A stretch of DNA of 47,710 nt from Duganella aceris (GCF_011090165.1 NZ_JAADJT010000023.1:1-47710); one strand, 5' to 3'; counted from the stretch's first letter, positions 32,980 to 41,600 are shown. The notes: generated by a model from the sequence alone, not told the origin. Numbers and translations are program-made.

Positions 32980-33534
32980 TTAATCCGCGCCATCGCAGTT
33001 GGCACGGTCCCGGGCCGGGTCGCAGACGCGTACCCGGCCCAGCATGTTGATCTTGATGTTGCGCACGTCGTCGCCCTGGGTCAGCGACAGCGTGCCCCAG
33101 CGCGCCGCCAGGCTGTTGCTTGCGCTACAGGCGCGTCCAGCAGCATTATAGGCAAGATAGCTCTGCGCCGCACCCGAGGAAAACTTCGACGCGACCAGAA
33201 TGCCGTCGGCGATCGGTCCTTGGCGGTAGATCAGCGGCTCGCCGGGGTCGGGCCGGCGGTTGTGGTTCCGGTCGACGAACACGGCCCAGCCGAGCCGCCA
33301 GTCGGTGCCGGCCGGGTCCAGCGGCGCCATCATGACCCTGGCGCCGCGCGCGATCGCCTGCGAGCGCGTCAGGTCGACGGCGGCCAGCAGATCGTTGGTG
33401 GCGGTGCGCAGCCGCTGGCGCCGCACGATGTCGACGAAGGATGGCATGACGGCGCCGGCCAGGACGCCGGCCAGCGCCAGCGTCACCAGCAGTTCGACCA
33501 GCGACACGCCCCCGCCTCCGCCCCGCCGCCGCAT
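32980..33534 (-). CDS. GspH/FimT family pseudopilin
   Basis: This is a 184-residue prepilin-like protein. The leader MRRRGGGGG is followed by VSLVELLVTLALAGVLAGAV: a prepilin-peptidase site with Glu at +5 and valine in place of the usual phenylalanine/methionine at +1. The C-terminal domain (LTRSQAIARGARVMMAP, WAVFVDRNHNRRPDPGEPL, RWGTLSLTQGDDVRNIKIN) is the GspH/FimT type and has a cysteine pair near the end. The frame is open far upstream, but only this ATG gives a short prepilin leader. It is the last pilus gene before ribD; 125 bases separate it from pilE. Confidence 0.85.
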   Translation of the reverse strand: MRRRGGGGGVSLVELLVTLALAGVLAGAVMPSFVDIVRRQRLRTATNDLLAAVDLTRSQAIARGARVMMAPLDPAGTDWRLGWAVFVDRNHNRRPDPGEPLIYRQGPIADGILVASKFSSGAAQSYLAYNAAGRACSASNSLAARWGTLSLTQGDDVRNIKINMLGRVRVCDPARDRANCDGAD

Positions 33535-33659
33535 CGGACCGGACGCGCCGCGGCACGCACCGCCGCACATGCCCAAGCCGCGCCGAAGCGCCAACACCGC
33601 CGCGCCGGCGTACCAGTTGCCGCGCGCGCCACGGCAGCGGTCGGGCCCGGCGGCCCGGC

Positions 33660-34106
33660 TCACGGCCAGCATCCGGTGGCGGGGCCGCTGGCCAGGCGCA
33701 GGCCAGTGCTGGTCAGCGTCAGCTTGCCGCAGTCGTCGTCGCGGAACTTGCCATCGACCTGCCCGGTACCCGGCGTGGCGACCAATTGCACGCATTGCGC
33801 GATCAGCTCGCCATCGCAGGCCTTGCCTTCGATCTCGTAGGCGCTGGTCGACGTACTGGCGCCGCTCCACCACTGGAAGTGCCGCGCCTCCGGATCGGCA
33901 ACGCCGGCGGCGAACGCGATGTAGCTATTGGCCTGCGTGTGATAGCGCTCCTGCTGCATCATCAGCTTGAGCAACGCCGACTGTCCTTCGCCGCGCTTGG
34001 TGCGGATCACTTGCTGCTGCCAGGCCGGCATCGCCTGCGCCGCCAGCACCGCCATGATCACCAGCGCGACCAGCAGCTCGAACAGACTGAAGCCCTGGCG
34101 CTTCAT
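33660..34106 (-). CDS. pilE: Type IV pilin-like protein PilE
   Basis: This is a 148-residue prepilin: leader MKRQG, then FSLFELLVALVIMAVLAAQA, a canonical type III signal with Phe at +1 and Glu at +5. RTKRGEGQSALLKLMMQQERY is the usual PilE continuation. Three cysteine-containing stretches (GKACDGE, AQCVQL, DDDCGKL) suggest a disulfide-bounded loop. Its ATG overlaps the pilY1 stop by 4 nt. In betaproteobacteria this class acts as a minor pilin of the type IV pilus. Confidence 0.92.
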   Translation of the reverse strand: MKRQGFSLFELLVALVIMAVLAAQAMPAWQQQVIRTKRGEGQSALLKLMMQQERYHTQANSYIAFAAGVADPEARHFQWWSGASTSTSAYEIEGKACDGELIAQCVQLVATPGTGQVDGKFRDDDCGKLTLTSTGLRLASGPATGCWP

Positions 34107-36184
34107 TTCGCGGCCTCGTGCAGCTCGCGCCAGTTGCTCACTTCCCGCCAGTTGAGCCGGCCGGCGCGGCGCAGCGATTTCACGCTGCCCGCCACGACCA
34201 CCCCTTCGGCGCCGATGTTCGCCACCGCAGCCGTGGCCTTCACGCTGATCCGGCCCGCCGGGCCAAGGTTCGCGCGCGTGGTCGACATCGGCAGCAGCAC
34301 CGGCGACGGCGCGTATTCGGGCAGCAGCAATCCGACGATGGGCTCATTGCCCGGCAGGATCGCAGCCACGGTACTGTCGCCGGCCAGGCCGGTCAGCACA
34401 TTGAGCGCGTAGGTCCTGGCGCGCGTCGCCGCGCACGGATCGGCGCCCGGAATCAGCGTGTTGAAGAAGACGTCGCCGTTCGCCAGCACACCGCTGTCGA
34501 TGCTGCGCTCGCCGGTTTTTTCCGCTTGCAGAAAGTCGACATACCAACCCTTGCTGCCGGCATCCATGCTGGCGCCGCTGATGTTGAACAACACATCGCC
34601 AGCGGCGCCGTCGAGGAAGCGCTGCGTCAGCTGACGCCGGCTGGTGACCAGGTCCGGCGGGGTCAGCAAACTGTCGATGATGGCGTAGTAGGATTGCGGC
34701 GCGCGACGCGCGGCAGCGCGATCGGCTTTTTCGATCAACTGGCCGGTGCCGAACAAAACCATGTAGCCGCGCTTGGGCGCATACGCCAGCAGCGGTTGTT
34801 GCGCGATCGCTTGCCGCCGGCCGCTGGCGTCGCGGGCGACGAACAAGGGCGTGCCGCCGGCGCCGGGACCAACCGCCTTGGCCCACGGCGCGGCGCCGCC
34901 GAAATCGAAGCGCCACAGGTTGCCTTGCAGGTCGCCGGCGTAGGCATAGCGCAACGCGCCGTCGCTGTCGGCCAGCAGCACCGGGGCGTTCAGGGCGTTG
35001 GCCAGCGCCGGTTCCGAAATCGGTGTGATCAGCCGGTAATAATTGGTGTCGCGCTGCCACGGCTCGTCGTGCGGTTTATCCAGCGCCAGCAGGAACAAGG
35101 CTCCCTTGCGCGCGTCGCCGGAGTCGTAATTGTTGACGCCGCTGGCGACGATCGCGAAATAGCGGTAGACGGCGCTGGCGCCCGCGCCGTTCGTGCGGAC
35201 CTTGGCGATCTGCGGCGGCGTGGTGACGTTGCCCATCATGGCGTCGTCGCGGTCGGTGAATTCCCACAGCACGCCAAGGCCGTCGGCGAAGCGCGTCGGG
35301 TCGGTGACGTCCAGTGCAAACACGCCTTGCGCGCCGCCGCCCATGCCGGAGACGAGGACGGTTTTCCGGCCGCCGCCGAGGATCGCCTCACCGGTGCCGG
35401 CCGGGCCGTCGACGTAGGCGCGATGAACGTAGGCGGGGTCCGTCAGGCGGTGGAGTTCGGCCATCAGCGCGTTGGGGATGTAGGCGAACAGTTCCTGGCC
35501 GGTGTCGGCATCGAAGCCGTGCAGCATGCCGTCATTGGCGCCGAGATAGATCGCGGCCCTGCGCCCGGCGCCCGCGACGTACACCGGTGTGCTGTGAATC
35601 GAATCGCCCAGCACGCTGCTGCGGCGACGGAAGCGGCTGCCTTCCAGCGCGCGGTCGCCGCGCAGATAGGCCAGGCGTTGCTCGCCGGCCTGGTCCTCGC
35701 GGTCGAGCAAGGCGCGCTGTTCGGGCGATAAGGATGGCCAGGCAAAGGGGATCATGGCCAGCGTGCCATCGGGCTGGATGATGGCGGTGTGGATGTTGCG
35801 CAGCTCGGGCTCGGGCATGGGCGGCTGTCCCGGCTGGCCGGTCAGGATGGCGCCGGCGTCCCACACCAGCACCGGCGCCGCGCCGACGCCGGCTTGACAA
35901 CTTCCCCCGCCGTCGACATTCTTCCCGGCGATATCGCTTGTGGTGCAGGCCGGTAAAACCTGCCGCGAGAAGTGGCCGCCCCAGTCGGCCGGCGTCATCG
36001 TGGCTTGATAGAGATCGCCTTTCCTCACCAGCCTCGCACCGGCGGCCTTGCCCGCGCTGCCGTTGGCTGGACAGACGACGGCGATCGGCAAGCTGTCGAT
36101 GGCCAGCAATGGCGGCGACGCGTGCGCGCACGCCAGCAGCATGTGCCACAGCGCGGTCACCACCCAACAATGCATGCGCCTCAT
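34103..36184 (-). CDS. pilY1: PilY1-family pilus biogenesis protein (short form)
   Basis: A 693-residue exported protein with signal peptide (about 1-22). PilY1 proteins are usually 1000 residues or more; this one lacks the N-terminal von Willebrand A part and has only a short N-terminal region followed by the C-terminal beta-propeller. Propeller features: LGDSIHSTPVYVAGAGRRAA, YLGANDGMLHGFDADTGQEL, FAYIPNALM, SGMGGGAQGVFALDVTDP, YAGDLQGNLWRFDFG and MVLFGTGQLIEK. The ATG follows an AGGAGGTG site located at the end of pilX. It is expected to cap or regulate the pilus. Confidence 0.9.
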   Translation of the reverse strand: MRRMHCWVVTALWHMLLACAHASPPLLAIDSLPIAVVCPANGSAGKAAGARLVRKGDLYQATMTPADWGGHFSRQVLPACTTSDIAGKNVDGGGSCQAGVGAAPVLVWDAGAILTGQPGQPPMPEPELRNIHTAIIQPDGTLAMIPFAWPSLSPEQRALLDREDQAGEQRLAYLRGDRALEGSRFRRRSSVLGDSIHSTPVYVAGAGRRAAIYLGANDGMLHGFDADTGQELFAYIPNALMAELHRLTDPAYVHRAYVDGPAGTGEAILGGGRKTVLVSGMGGGAQGVFALDVTDPTRFADGLGVLWEFTDRDDAMMGNVTTPPQIAKVRTNGAGASAVYRYFAIVASGVNNYDSGDARKGALFLLALDKPHDEPWQRDTNYYRLITPISEPALANALNAPVLLADSDGALRYAYAGDLQGNLWRFDFGGAAPWAKAVGPGAGGTPLFVARDASGRRQAIAQQPLLAYAPKRGYMVLFGTGQLIEKADRAAARRAPQSYYAIIDSLLTPPDLVTSRRQLTQRFLDGAAGDVLFNISGASMDAGSKGWYVDFLQAEKTGERSIDSGVLANGDVFFNTLIPGADPCAATRARTYALNVLTGLAGDSTVAAILPGNEPIVGLLLPEYAPSPVLLPMSTTRANLGPAGRISVKATAAVANIGAEGVVVAGSVKSLRRAGRLNWREVSNWRELHEAAK

Positions 36185-36195
36185 CGTTCACCTCC

Positions 36196-36912
36196 TCAAT
36201 TCGGCTTGCTGAACACGCTTTGCAACACCACTTCGGTCCCCGGCTTGGCACCGAAGCCGATCACCGTTACGCGGTAGCAGTAGCGCGTCGACGCGGCGGC
36301 GGAGGAGGCATCGTCTCCCGGTTGGTGGCACTCCATCCGTTCGATCAGATAGCGCGGTTTTTTGAAAGGCAAGAAGCCCTCACCGGTCGGCGTGGACGCG
36401 CCGGTGTATGAGCCGTGCGCCACGGTACAGGCGCCGCCATCCTCGGCGCCTGACAAATCCACGCGCTGCCACACCGGCGGCTTGCCGGCCGCCGCGCGCG
36501 CGTGCAAGCCGGCAGCGGCGGCCACGACGCCATCCTCGCCCGCGCCGCCCGAACTGCCACCGCCATCGCCCCCTCCGCCCCCACTGCCACTGCCGCTGCC
36601 GCCGCCTCCGCTTCCGCTCCCGCCGCCACCGCCACCGCAATCCGCCGCGAACGCCGCAGCCTCCGCGTCCGAGCCGAAATTGGCCGCGCGAGCCGGATCG
36701 CCGGCGCCTTCCGGCCCTCCCTGAATATCCAATTCCGCATCAGCCAAGGCATCCTCCGCCGCAAGAAACGCCACGTCCCTGTCGCGCTCGCCGCGCGCCG
36801 CCTTCTCGCCCTGCATGCTCAACTGCGCCGCCGAGACGCCCAACAACAGCACCATCAGCAGCAACATCAAGCTGACAAGCAAAACCATCCCCCGCTGCCG
36901 CCGGCCCCTCAT
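36196..36912 (-). CDS. pilX: PilX-type minor pilin assembly protein with Gly/Ser insertion
   Basis: This is a 238-residue protein starting MRGRRQRGMVLLVSLMLLLM, a PilX-like N-terminus that keeps GMVLLVSL in place of the classic F-T-L-I-E. GERDRDVAFLAAEDALADAE is the typical PilX helix continuation. Residues about 92-125 are an almost pure glycine/serine stretch, a low-complexity insertion not usual in this family. The C-terminal domain has C-x-V and ERMECHQPG cysteines. The gene starts immediately before the pilW stop. Confidence 0.85.
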   Translation of the reverse strand: MRGRRQRGMVLLVSLMLLLMVLLLGVSAAQLSMQGEKAARGERDRDVAFLAAEDALADAELDIQGGPEGAGDPARAANFGSDAEAAAFAADCGGGGGGSGSGGGGSGSGSGGGGGDGGGSSGGAGEDGVVAAAAGLHARAAAGKPPVWQRVDLSGAEDGGACTVAHGSYTGASTPTGEGFLPFKKPRYLIERMECHQPGDDASSAAASTRYCYRVTVIGFGAKPGTEVVLQSVFSKPN

Positions 36913-37854
36913 CTAGCCGCTCCGATTGCGCAAGGCGACCGTCATGCTGAACATCCTGCGCGCCCGATACCGCTGCGACTCCGGAAAGCTCGCCGACAAC
37001 ACCCGCACACCCTGGTCCTCGCCATGCGCATCGGCATAGGCCGCGCCGAACAAATCGAAACGCGTCTGCACCGTATCCACGCGAGTATTGCCGTCGCCGT
37101 GCAACAGCAAAGCCAGCTTCACGCTGCAGACACGCTTCCAATAAGTCTTGCGGTGCCGATCGCGCTCCAGTTCGTCCGGCGTCGCGCCGACCAGCGCCAA
37201 GCCGGCGTCCAACGCGCGCAAGCCGGTCGCGTTGAGATACGTGTTGGGCACGCCGTCCGCCGGCATATCGGTATCCAGACCGTACAACACCTGAAACGAA
37301 TCGACCCCGCGCACGATGGCATCCGCGCCCCAGCCCGCAGCGCCGCGATATTTGCAGCGCAACTCGGCCTCGCCGCCCGCGTCGGCGGCGACGTAGAAAA
37401 TGCTCCAGCCACGCGCCTCGGCATCGGCCGGCGCCGCCACGCCGAAGCCCGCGCAGTTGACGCTGGAGCCGTCGCCATTGGCGCCGCCGCCACTACCGGA
37501 AAATCGCAAGGCCAGCACATCGCTGCCGTTGGCCACCGCCGCCTGCGGCGCGCTGATACCGTCGCCGCCCCGGCCGATGCTGGCGGCGTCGCGGCCATCG
37601 ACGGCCGCCGGCGTCTCGGCATTCAGCTCGAACGGCGCGGCGTCGACCTCCCAGTTGATGTTGGCGCTCTGGCGTATCGCCTGCGCCATGATCTGTAAGG
37701 CGTAACGGCCTCCGTCGCTGAGCCACATGTTCTCGCTGTGGTTGCGGTAGTTGCTGCCGGCGGCAAGGAACAAGCCGCTCGCCAGCAAGGTGACCAGCAG
37801 CCCCAGCGCCACCGCGATCATGAACTCGACGATGCTCCAGCCGCCGGCCTTCAT
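36913..37854 (-). CDS. pilW: PilW-family minor pilin assembly protein
   Basis: This is a 313-residue prepilin-like protein. The leader MKAGG is followed by WSIVEFMIAVALGLLVTLLA, with Glu at +5. NYRNHSENMWLSDGGRYALQ and MAQAIRQS are typical of PilW. The C-terminal region ends QRYRARRMFSMTVALRNR, also typical. The ATG overlaps the pilV stop (ATGA), and the stop adjoins the pilX start. Confidence 0.9.
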   Translation of the reverse strand: MKAGGWSIVEFMIAVALGLLVTLLASGLFLAAGSNYRNHSENMWLSDGGRYALQIMAQAIRQSANINWEVDAAPFELNAETPAAVDGRDAASIGRGGDGISAPQAAVANGSDVLALRFSGSGGGANGDGSSVNCAGFGVAAPADAEARGWSIFYVAADAGGEAELRCKYRGAAGWGADAIVRGVDSFQVLYGLDTDMPADGVPNTYLNATGLRALDAGLALVGATPDELERDRHRKTYWKRVCSVKLALLLHGDGNTRVDTVQTRFDLFGAAYADAHGEDQGVRVLSASFPESQRYRARRMFSMTVALRNRSG

Positions 37855-38417
37855 CGCACCGCTCCCACCGCCAACGCCACGCCCGGCATGAATTCGCCGC
37901 TGACGTCGGTGCGCGGCGTGCCGTCCGGATTCTTGCCGCGCCAACCGACCTTGACCACTAGCGGCGCACCGGCGCCACCACCGCAAGCCCAGCGTAATTT
38001 CCCGCCGCTCCACAAGCCGGCATCGCGGCAGATCACCACCCGCCCCGCCGGCAAGCTTTGCTGCACCAATTGCTTGGTCTCGTACAAATCGGACAGCGCC
38101 AATTCGGCCCCGCCGCAGGCGATGCCGCCTTGGCACAGCGCGGCGGGCGCGGTCGGCGACGGCTCGCTGAAGGCATCGTAGTTGAGGGTGAGATAAAGAT
38201 TGTCGCCATCGGCCAAACGCATCTGGCCGGCGTTGGCGCGCATGCGTTCGGCCATCGACGTGGCGAGCTGGGTCGCCTGCGACAGCAGCGCAGCCTGATG
38301 CCGCGCGCGCAAGGCCGCCAGCTGCAAGGCCACGCCGCCCATGATGCCCAGCGCGAGCACCACCACCGCGATCAGGACTTCCAGCAGCGTATAGCCAGAA
38401 TCAATGCGTGCGCGCAT
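37851..38417 (-). CDS. pilV: Type IV pilus modification protein PilV
   Basis: This is a 188-residue minor pilin. The leader MRARIDSG is followed by YTLLEVLIAVVVLALGIMGG, the PilV signature with Glu at +5 and the LGIMG turn. ATQLATSMAERMRAN follows as in PilV. The GGAGG site places the ATG at 38417; a TTG five codons upstream is less likely. It is the first gene of the pilV-pilW-pilX-pilY1-pilE-fimT block. Confidence 0.93.
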   Translation of the reverse strand: MRARIDSGYTLLEVLIAVVVLALGIMGGVALQLAALRARHQAALLSQATQLATSMAERMRANAGQMRLADGDNLYLTLNYDAFSEPSPTAPAALCQGGIACGGAELALSDLYETKQLVQQSLPAGRVVICRDAGLWSGGKLRWACGGGAGAPLVVKVGWRGKNPDGTPRTDVSGEFMPGVALAVGAVR

Positions 38418-38511
38418 GGCACACCTCCGCAAAGTCGGAACGACTATGCTAGAAGTTAGCAGCGGAGATTGAAGGAGATATGAGGCGCATCAAAAGTGCG
38501 CCAGCGGCGTG

Positions 38512-38982
38512 CTAGCCTTTGCGCGGCTTGCGGTCTTGCCCGACTTCGGCGATCGCGTCCTGGAACTCGGCCAGGTCTTCGAAGTTTTTATACACCGATG
38601 CGAAGCGGATATATGCGATCTTGTCCAGGCGCTGCAACTCCTGCATCACCAGCTCGCCGATGTAGCCGGTGTCGACTTCGCGTTGTCCGCTGGTCAGCAG
38701 CTTTTCCTCGATCGACAGGATCGCCGCATCGACGGCGGGCGCCGCCACCGGGCGCTTGCGCAAGGCCAACGACAGGCTGCCGCGCAACTTGGCCGACGCG
38801 TATTCGGTACGGCTGCCGTTTTTCTTGACCACATACGGCATCACCAACTCGATCCGCTCATACGTGGTAAATCGTTTATCACATTTTCCGCAGCGCCGAC
38901 GCCGGCGTATGGAATCCCCCTCCTCCGATACACGCGTATCGAGGACCTGGGTATCGTCATGCTGGCAGAACGGACATTTCAT
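38512..38982 (-). CDS. nrdR: Transcriptional repressor NrdR
   Basis: This is a 156-residue protein. The zinc ribbon uses C3, C6, C31 and C34 with the arginine run SIRRRRRC. An ATP-cone domain follows at about 49-139 (VVKKNGSRTEYASAKLRGSL). It represses ribonucleotide reductase genes in response to ATP/dATP. It lies 54 bases after glyA, a common betaproteobacterial pair. A GGCGCA/TGCGCC hairpin without T-run follows its stop. Confidence 0.96.
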   Translation of the reverse strand: MKCPFCQHDDTQVLDTRVSEEGDSIRRRRRCGKCDKRFTTYERIELVMPYVVKKNGSRTEYASAKLRGSLSLALRKRPVAAPAVDAAILSIEEKLLTSGQREVDTGYIGELVMQELQRLDKIAYIRFASVYKNFEDLAEFQDAIAEVGQDRKPRKG

Positions 38983-39036
38983 ATGGGCGCTTTAAACAGG
39001 CGACGCCGGGGATGGCCGGCGTCGCGGGTACAACGA

Positions 39037-40284
39037 TTACTTGGCGTAGACCGGGAACTTGTCAGCCAACACCTTCACCGCCGCTTTGACGCGCTCGATG
39101 GTGGCGGCGTCGTGCGGATTGTCCAGCACGTCGGCGATCAGGTTGCCGACTTCTTCCGCTTCCGCTTCCTTGAAGCCGCGCGTCGTCATCGCAGGCGAAC
39201 CCAGGCGCACGCCCGACGTCACGAATGGCTTCTGCGGATCGTTCGGGATGCCGTTCTTGTTGGTGGTGATGTGGGCCGAACCCAGGATCGCTTCCGCTTC
39301 CTTGCCGGTCAGGTTCTTCGGACGCAGGTCGACCAGCATCACGTGCGACTCGGTGCCACCGGAGACGATGCGCAGGCCGCGCTTGATCAGGGTCTTGGCC
39401 AGCACGTCGGCGTTCTTGACCACCTGTTGCTGATAAACCTTGAACTCAGGCTGCAGCGCTTCCTTGAACGCGACCGCCTTGCCGGCGATCACGTGCATCA
39501 GCGGGCCGCCCTGGATGCCGGGGAAGATCGCCGAGTTGATGGCTTTCTCGTGCTCGGCCTTCATCAGGATGATGCCGCCGCGCGGGCCGCGCAGCGATTT
39601 GTGCGTGGTCGAGGTGACGAAGTCGGCGTGCGGCACCGGGTTCGGGTACAGGCCGGCGGCGATCAGACCGGCGTAGTGCGCCATGTCGACCATGAAATAC
39701 GCGCCGACCGCTTTGGCGACGGCGGCGAAGCGCTCGAAGTCGATCTTCTTCGAAAACGCCGAGGCGCCGGCGATGATCAGCTTCGGCTTGTGTTCCTTGG
39801 CCAGCGCTTCCATCGCGACGTAGTCGATGTCCTCTTCGGCGGTCAGGCCGTAGGAGACCACGTTGAACCACTTGCCGGACATGTTCAGCGGCATGCCGTG
39901 GGTCAGGTGGCCGCCTTCGGCCAGCGACATGCCCATGATGGTGTCGCCCGGCTTCAGCACGGCGAAGAACACGCCCTGGTTGGCTTGCGAGCCCGAGTTC
40001 GGCTGCACGTTGGCCGCTTCCGCGCCGAACAGCTGCTTGACGCGGTCGATCGCCAGTTGCTCGACGACGTCGACGTACTCGCAACCGCCGTAGTAGCGCT
40101 TGCCTGGATAGCCTTCGGCGTATTTGTTGGTCAGCTGCGAACCTTGCGCTTCCATCACGGCCGGCGAGGTGTAGTTCTCCGACGCGATCAGCTCGATGTG
40201 GTCGTGCTGGCGGGTGTTTTCGTTTTGAATGGCGCCGAACAATTCCGGGTCAACGCTGGCGAGGGTGTGATCTTTTGCGAACAT
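39037..40284 (-). CDS. glyA: Serine hydroxymethyltransferase
   Basis: This is a 415-residue PLP enzyme, standard length. HIELIASENYTSPAVMEAQG is at 29-48, EGYPGKRYYGGCEYVD at 57-72, and the PLP lysine K229 in TSTTHKSLRGPRGG. It interconverts serine and glycine, feeding one-carbon units to folate. The ATG at 40284 follows TTGGAG. The mRNA leader (about 227 nt) carries a ZTP riboswitch. Confidence 0.97.
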   Translation of the reverse strand: MFAKDHTLASVDPELFGAIQNENTRQHDHIELIASENYTSPAVMEAQGSQLTNKYAEGYPGKRYYGGCEYVDVVEQLAIDRVKQLFGAEAANVQPNSGSQANQGVFFAVLKPGDTIMGMSLAEGGHLTHGMPLNMSGKWFNVVSYGLTAEEDIDYVAMEALAKEHKPKLIIAGASAFSKKIDFERFAAVAKAVGAYFMVDMAHYAGLIAAGLYPNPVPHADFVTSTTHKSLRGPRGGIILMKAEHEKAINSAIFPGIQGGPLMHVIAGKAVAFKEALQPEFKVYQQQVVKNADVLAKTLIKRGLRIVSGGTESHVMLVDLRPKNLTGKEAEAILGSAHITTNKNGIPNDPQKPFVTSGVRLGSPAMTTRGFKEAEAEEVGNLIADVLDNPHDAATIERVKAAVKVLADKFPVYAK

Positions 40285-40356
40285 GAAAAACTCCAATCGA
40301 ATGAGTAACTGTATTACTGGCAGGCTGGATCGAATGAGGGACGCCGATAGCGGACA

Positions 40357-40511
40357 GGCAGCCTCTTTCGTGCTTTCCATCGATGGGCTGCCCAGGCGAA
40401 CGGCTAGTGAAATCTCACGTTTCCCGGTGGATGCCCACCTTTCGCCGATCGATCAGCGCACCATTCTGGGGCAGATCGCGGCTTTTCGCCAGTTACGTGA
40501 GACGTAATGGA
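40357..40511 (-). promoter_or_regulatory. ZTP/ZMP (pfl) riboswitch upstream of glyA
   Basis: The minus-strand leader has the landmarks of the pfl motif. P1 strands TCTCACGT (40502-40495) and ACGTGAGA (40420-40413) pair perfectly. AACTGGCG follows the first strand, GGTGGGCATCCACCGGGAAA lies before the second, and the conserved 3' element GCCGTTCGCCTGGGCA (40404-40389) follows. GGCAGCC within that 3' element (40392-40386) can instead pair with GGCTGCC (40363-40357), a plausible switching hairpin. ZTP riboswitches typically activate one-carbon genes such as glyA when purine intermediates ZMP/ZTP accumulate. No U-run follows, so control may be translational. Confidence 0.88.
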
Positions 40512-40517
40512 AGCCAG

Positions 40518-40546
40518 ATTGTAATTTATGCGCCAGATTTGAGCAA
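40518..40546 (-). promoter_or_regulatory. glyA promoter
   Basis: Minus-strand TTGCTC (40546-40541) and TACAAT (40523-40518) are spaced by 17 bp, predicting a start near 40511, right before the riboswitch. An inverted repeat AAGGCA-6-TGCCTT (40545-40562) abuts the -35 element and could be an operator; it also lies upstream of a candidate plus-strand promoter for ydfG (TTAAGC 40595, TACAAT 40619-40624). Confidence 0.6.
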
Positions 40547-40660
40547 GGCAATGACTTGCCTTAAAAGCAATAAAATAGGCATTTTCAGCGGACCTTAAGC
40601 GAAAGCTGGCATTTCGGCTACAATTTTGCACAGCCCTCCACCTACCAGCAAGGATAGATC

Positions 40661-41410
40661 ATGATCGTCTTCATCACCGGCGCCAGCGCCGGCTTCGGCG
40701 CCGCGATGGCGCGCACCTTCGTCCAGGGCGGCCACAAAGTGCTGATCAGCGGCCGCCGCGAAGACCGCCTGCAGGCGCTGGCCGCCGAGCTGGGCGACAC
40801 CGCCCGTCCCATCGTGCTGGACGTCACCGACAAGGCCTCGATCAAGAGCGCGCTCGACGGCCTGCCGCCCGAGTGGAAGCAAATCGATGTGCTGGTCAAC
40901 AATGCCGGCCTGGCGCTGGGCACCACCCCGGCCCACGAATCGTCGCTGGAGGACTGGGACACGATGATCGCCACCAACGTCAGCGGCCTGGTCGCGATGA
41001 CCCGCGCCATCCTGCCGGACATGGTCCAGCGCGGCAGCGGCACCATCATCAACCTCGGCTCGGTGGCCGGCGCCACGCCCTACCCGGGCGGCAACGTCTA
41101 CGGCGCGACCAAGGCCTTCGTCGAACAGTTCACGCTCAACCTGCGCGCCGACCTGGTCGGCACCGGCGTGCGCGCCACCAACCTGGCGCCCGGCCTGTGC
41201 GGCGGCACCGAGTTCTCCAACGTGCGCATGAAGGGCAACGACGCGGCCGCCGCCAAGGTCTACGAAGGCACGGTGCCGCTGACCGCCGAGGACATCGCCA
41301 ACACCGCCTACTGGATCGCCACCCTGCCCCCGCACATCAACATCAACCGCATCGAGATGATGCCGACCTGCCAGGGCTACGGCCCGCTGGCGATCAAGCG
41401 CGACCTATAA
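40661..41410 (+). CDS. ydfG: SDR family oxidoreductase, YdfG-like 3-hydroxy acid dehydrogenase
   Basis: This is a 249-residue short-chain dehydrogenase closely resembling E. coli YdfG. It has TGASAGFG at 6-13, GRRxxRLQ NADP preference at 31-38, NNAGLALG at 80-87, and catalytic S134, Y147 and K151. GLCGGTEFSNVRMKGND matches the YdfG-specific GLVGGTEFSNVRFKGDD. The reaction is NADP-dependent oxidation of serine, threonine or 3-hydroxy acids. An AAGGA site precedes the ATG. Confidence 0.94.
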   Translation: MIVFITGASAGFGAAMARTFVQGGHKVLISGRREDRLQALAAELGDTARPIVLDVTDKASIKSALDGLPPEWKQIDVLVNNAGLALGTTPAHESSLEDWDTMIATNVSGLVAMTRAILPDMVQRGSGTIINLGSVAGATPYPGGNVYGATKAFVEQFTLNLRADLVGTGVRATNLAPGLCGGTEFSNVRMKGNDAAAAKVYEGTVPLTAEDIANTAYWIATLPPHININRIEMMPTCQGYGPLAIKRDL

Positions 41411-41420
41411 CAAATCGGCG

Positions 41421-41442
41421 GCCTCCCTGGCTTAAGGGAGGC
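41421..41442 (+). terminator. Hairpin after ydfG, weak terminator
   Basis: GCCTCCCT (41421-41428) pairs with AGGGAGGC (41435-41442), 11 bases beyond the ydfG stop. There is no clear T-run, so termination may depend on other factors. Confidence 0.45.
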
Positions 41443-41600
41443 TTAGCCGTCATTGCGCCTGTGGAATAATTCGTAAGTGGTTGTTACAGTGGTTGGCAAG
41501 TTGCAGTGAAAACGCTTTACTGTCGGAAGTGCAATCTTTGCGCGCCAGTTGAATATATCCGGATAAAACGCGGATTTGACGTGATTTGAACCGTCTAAGC

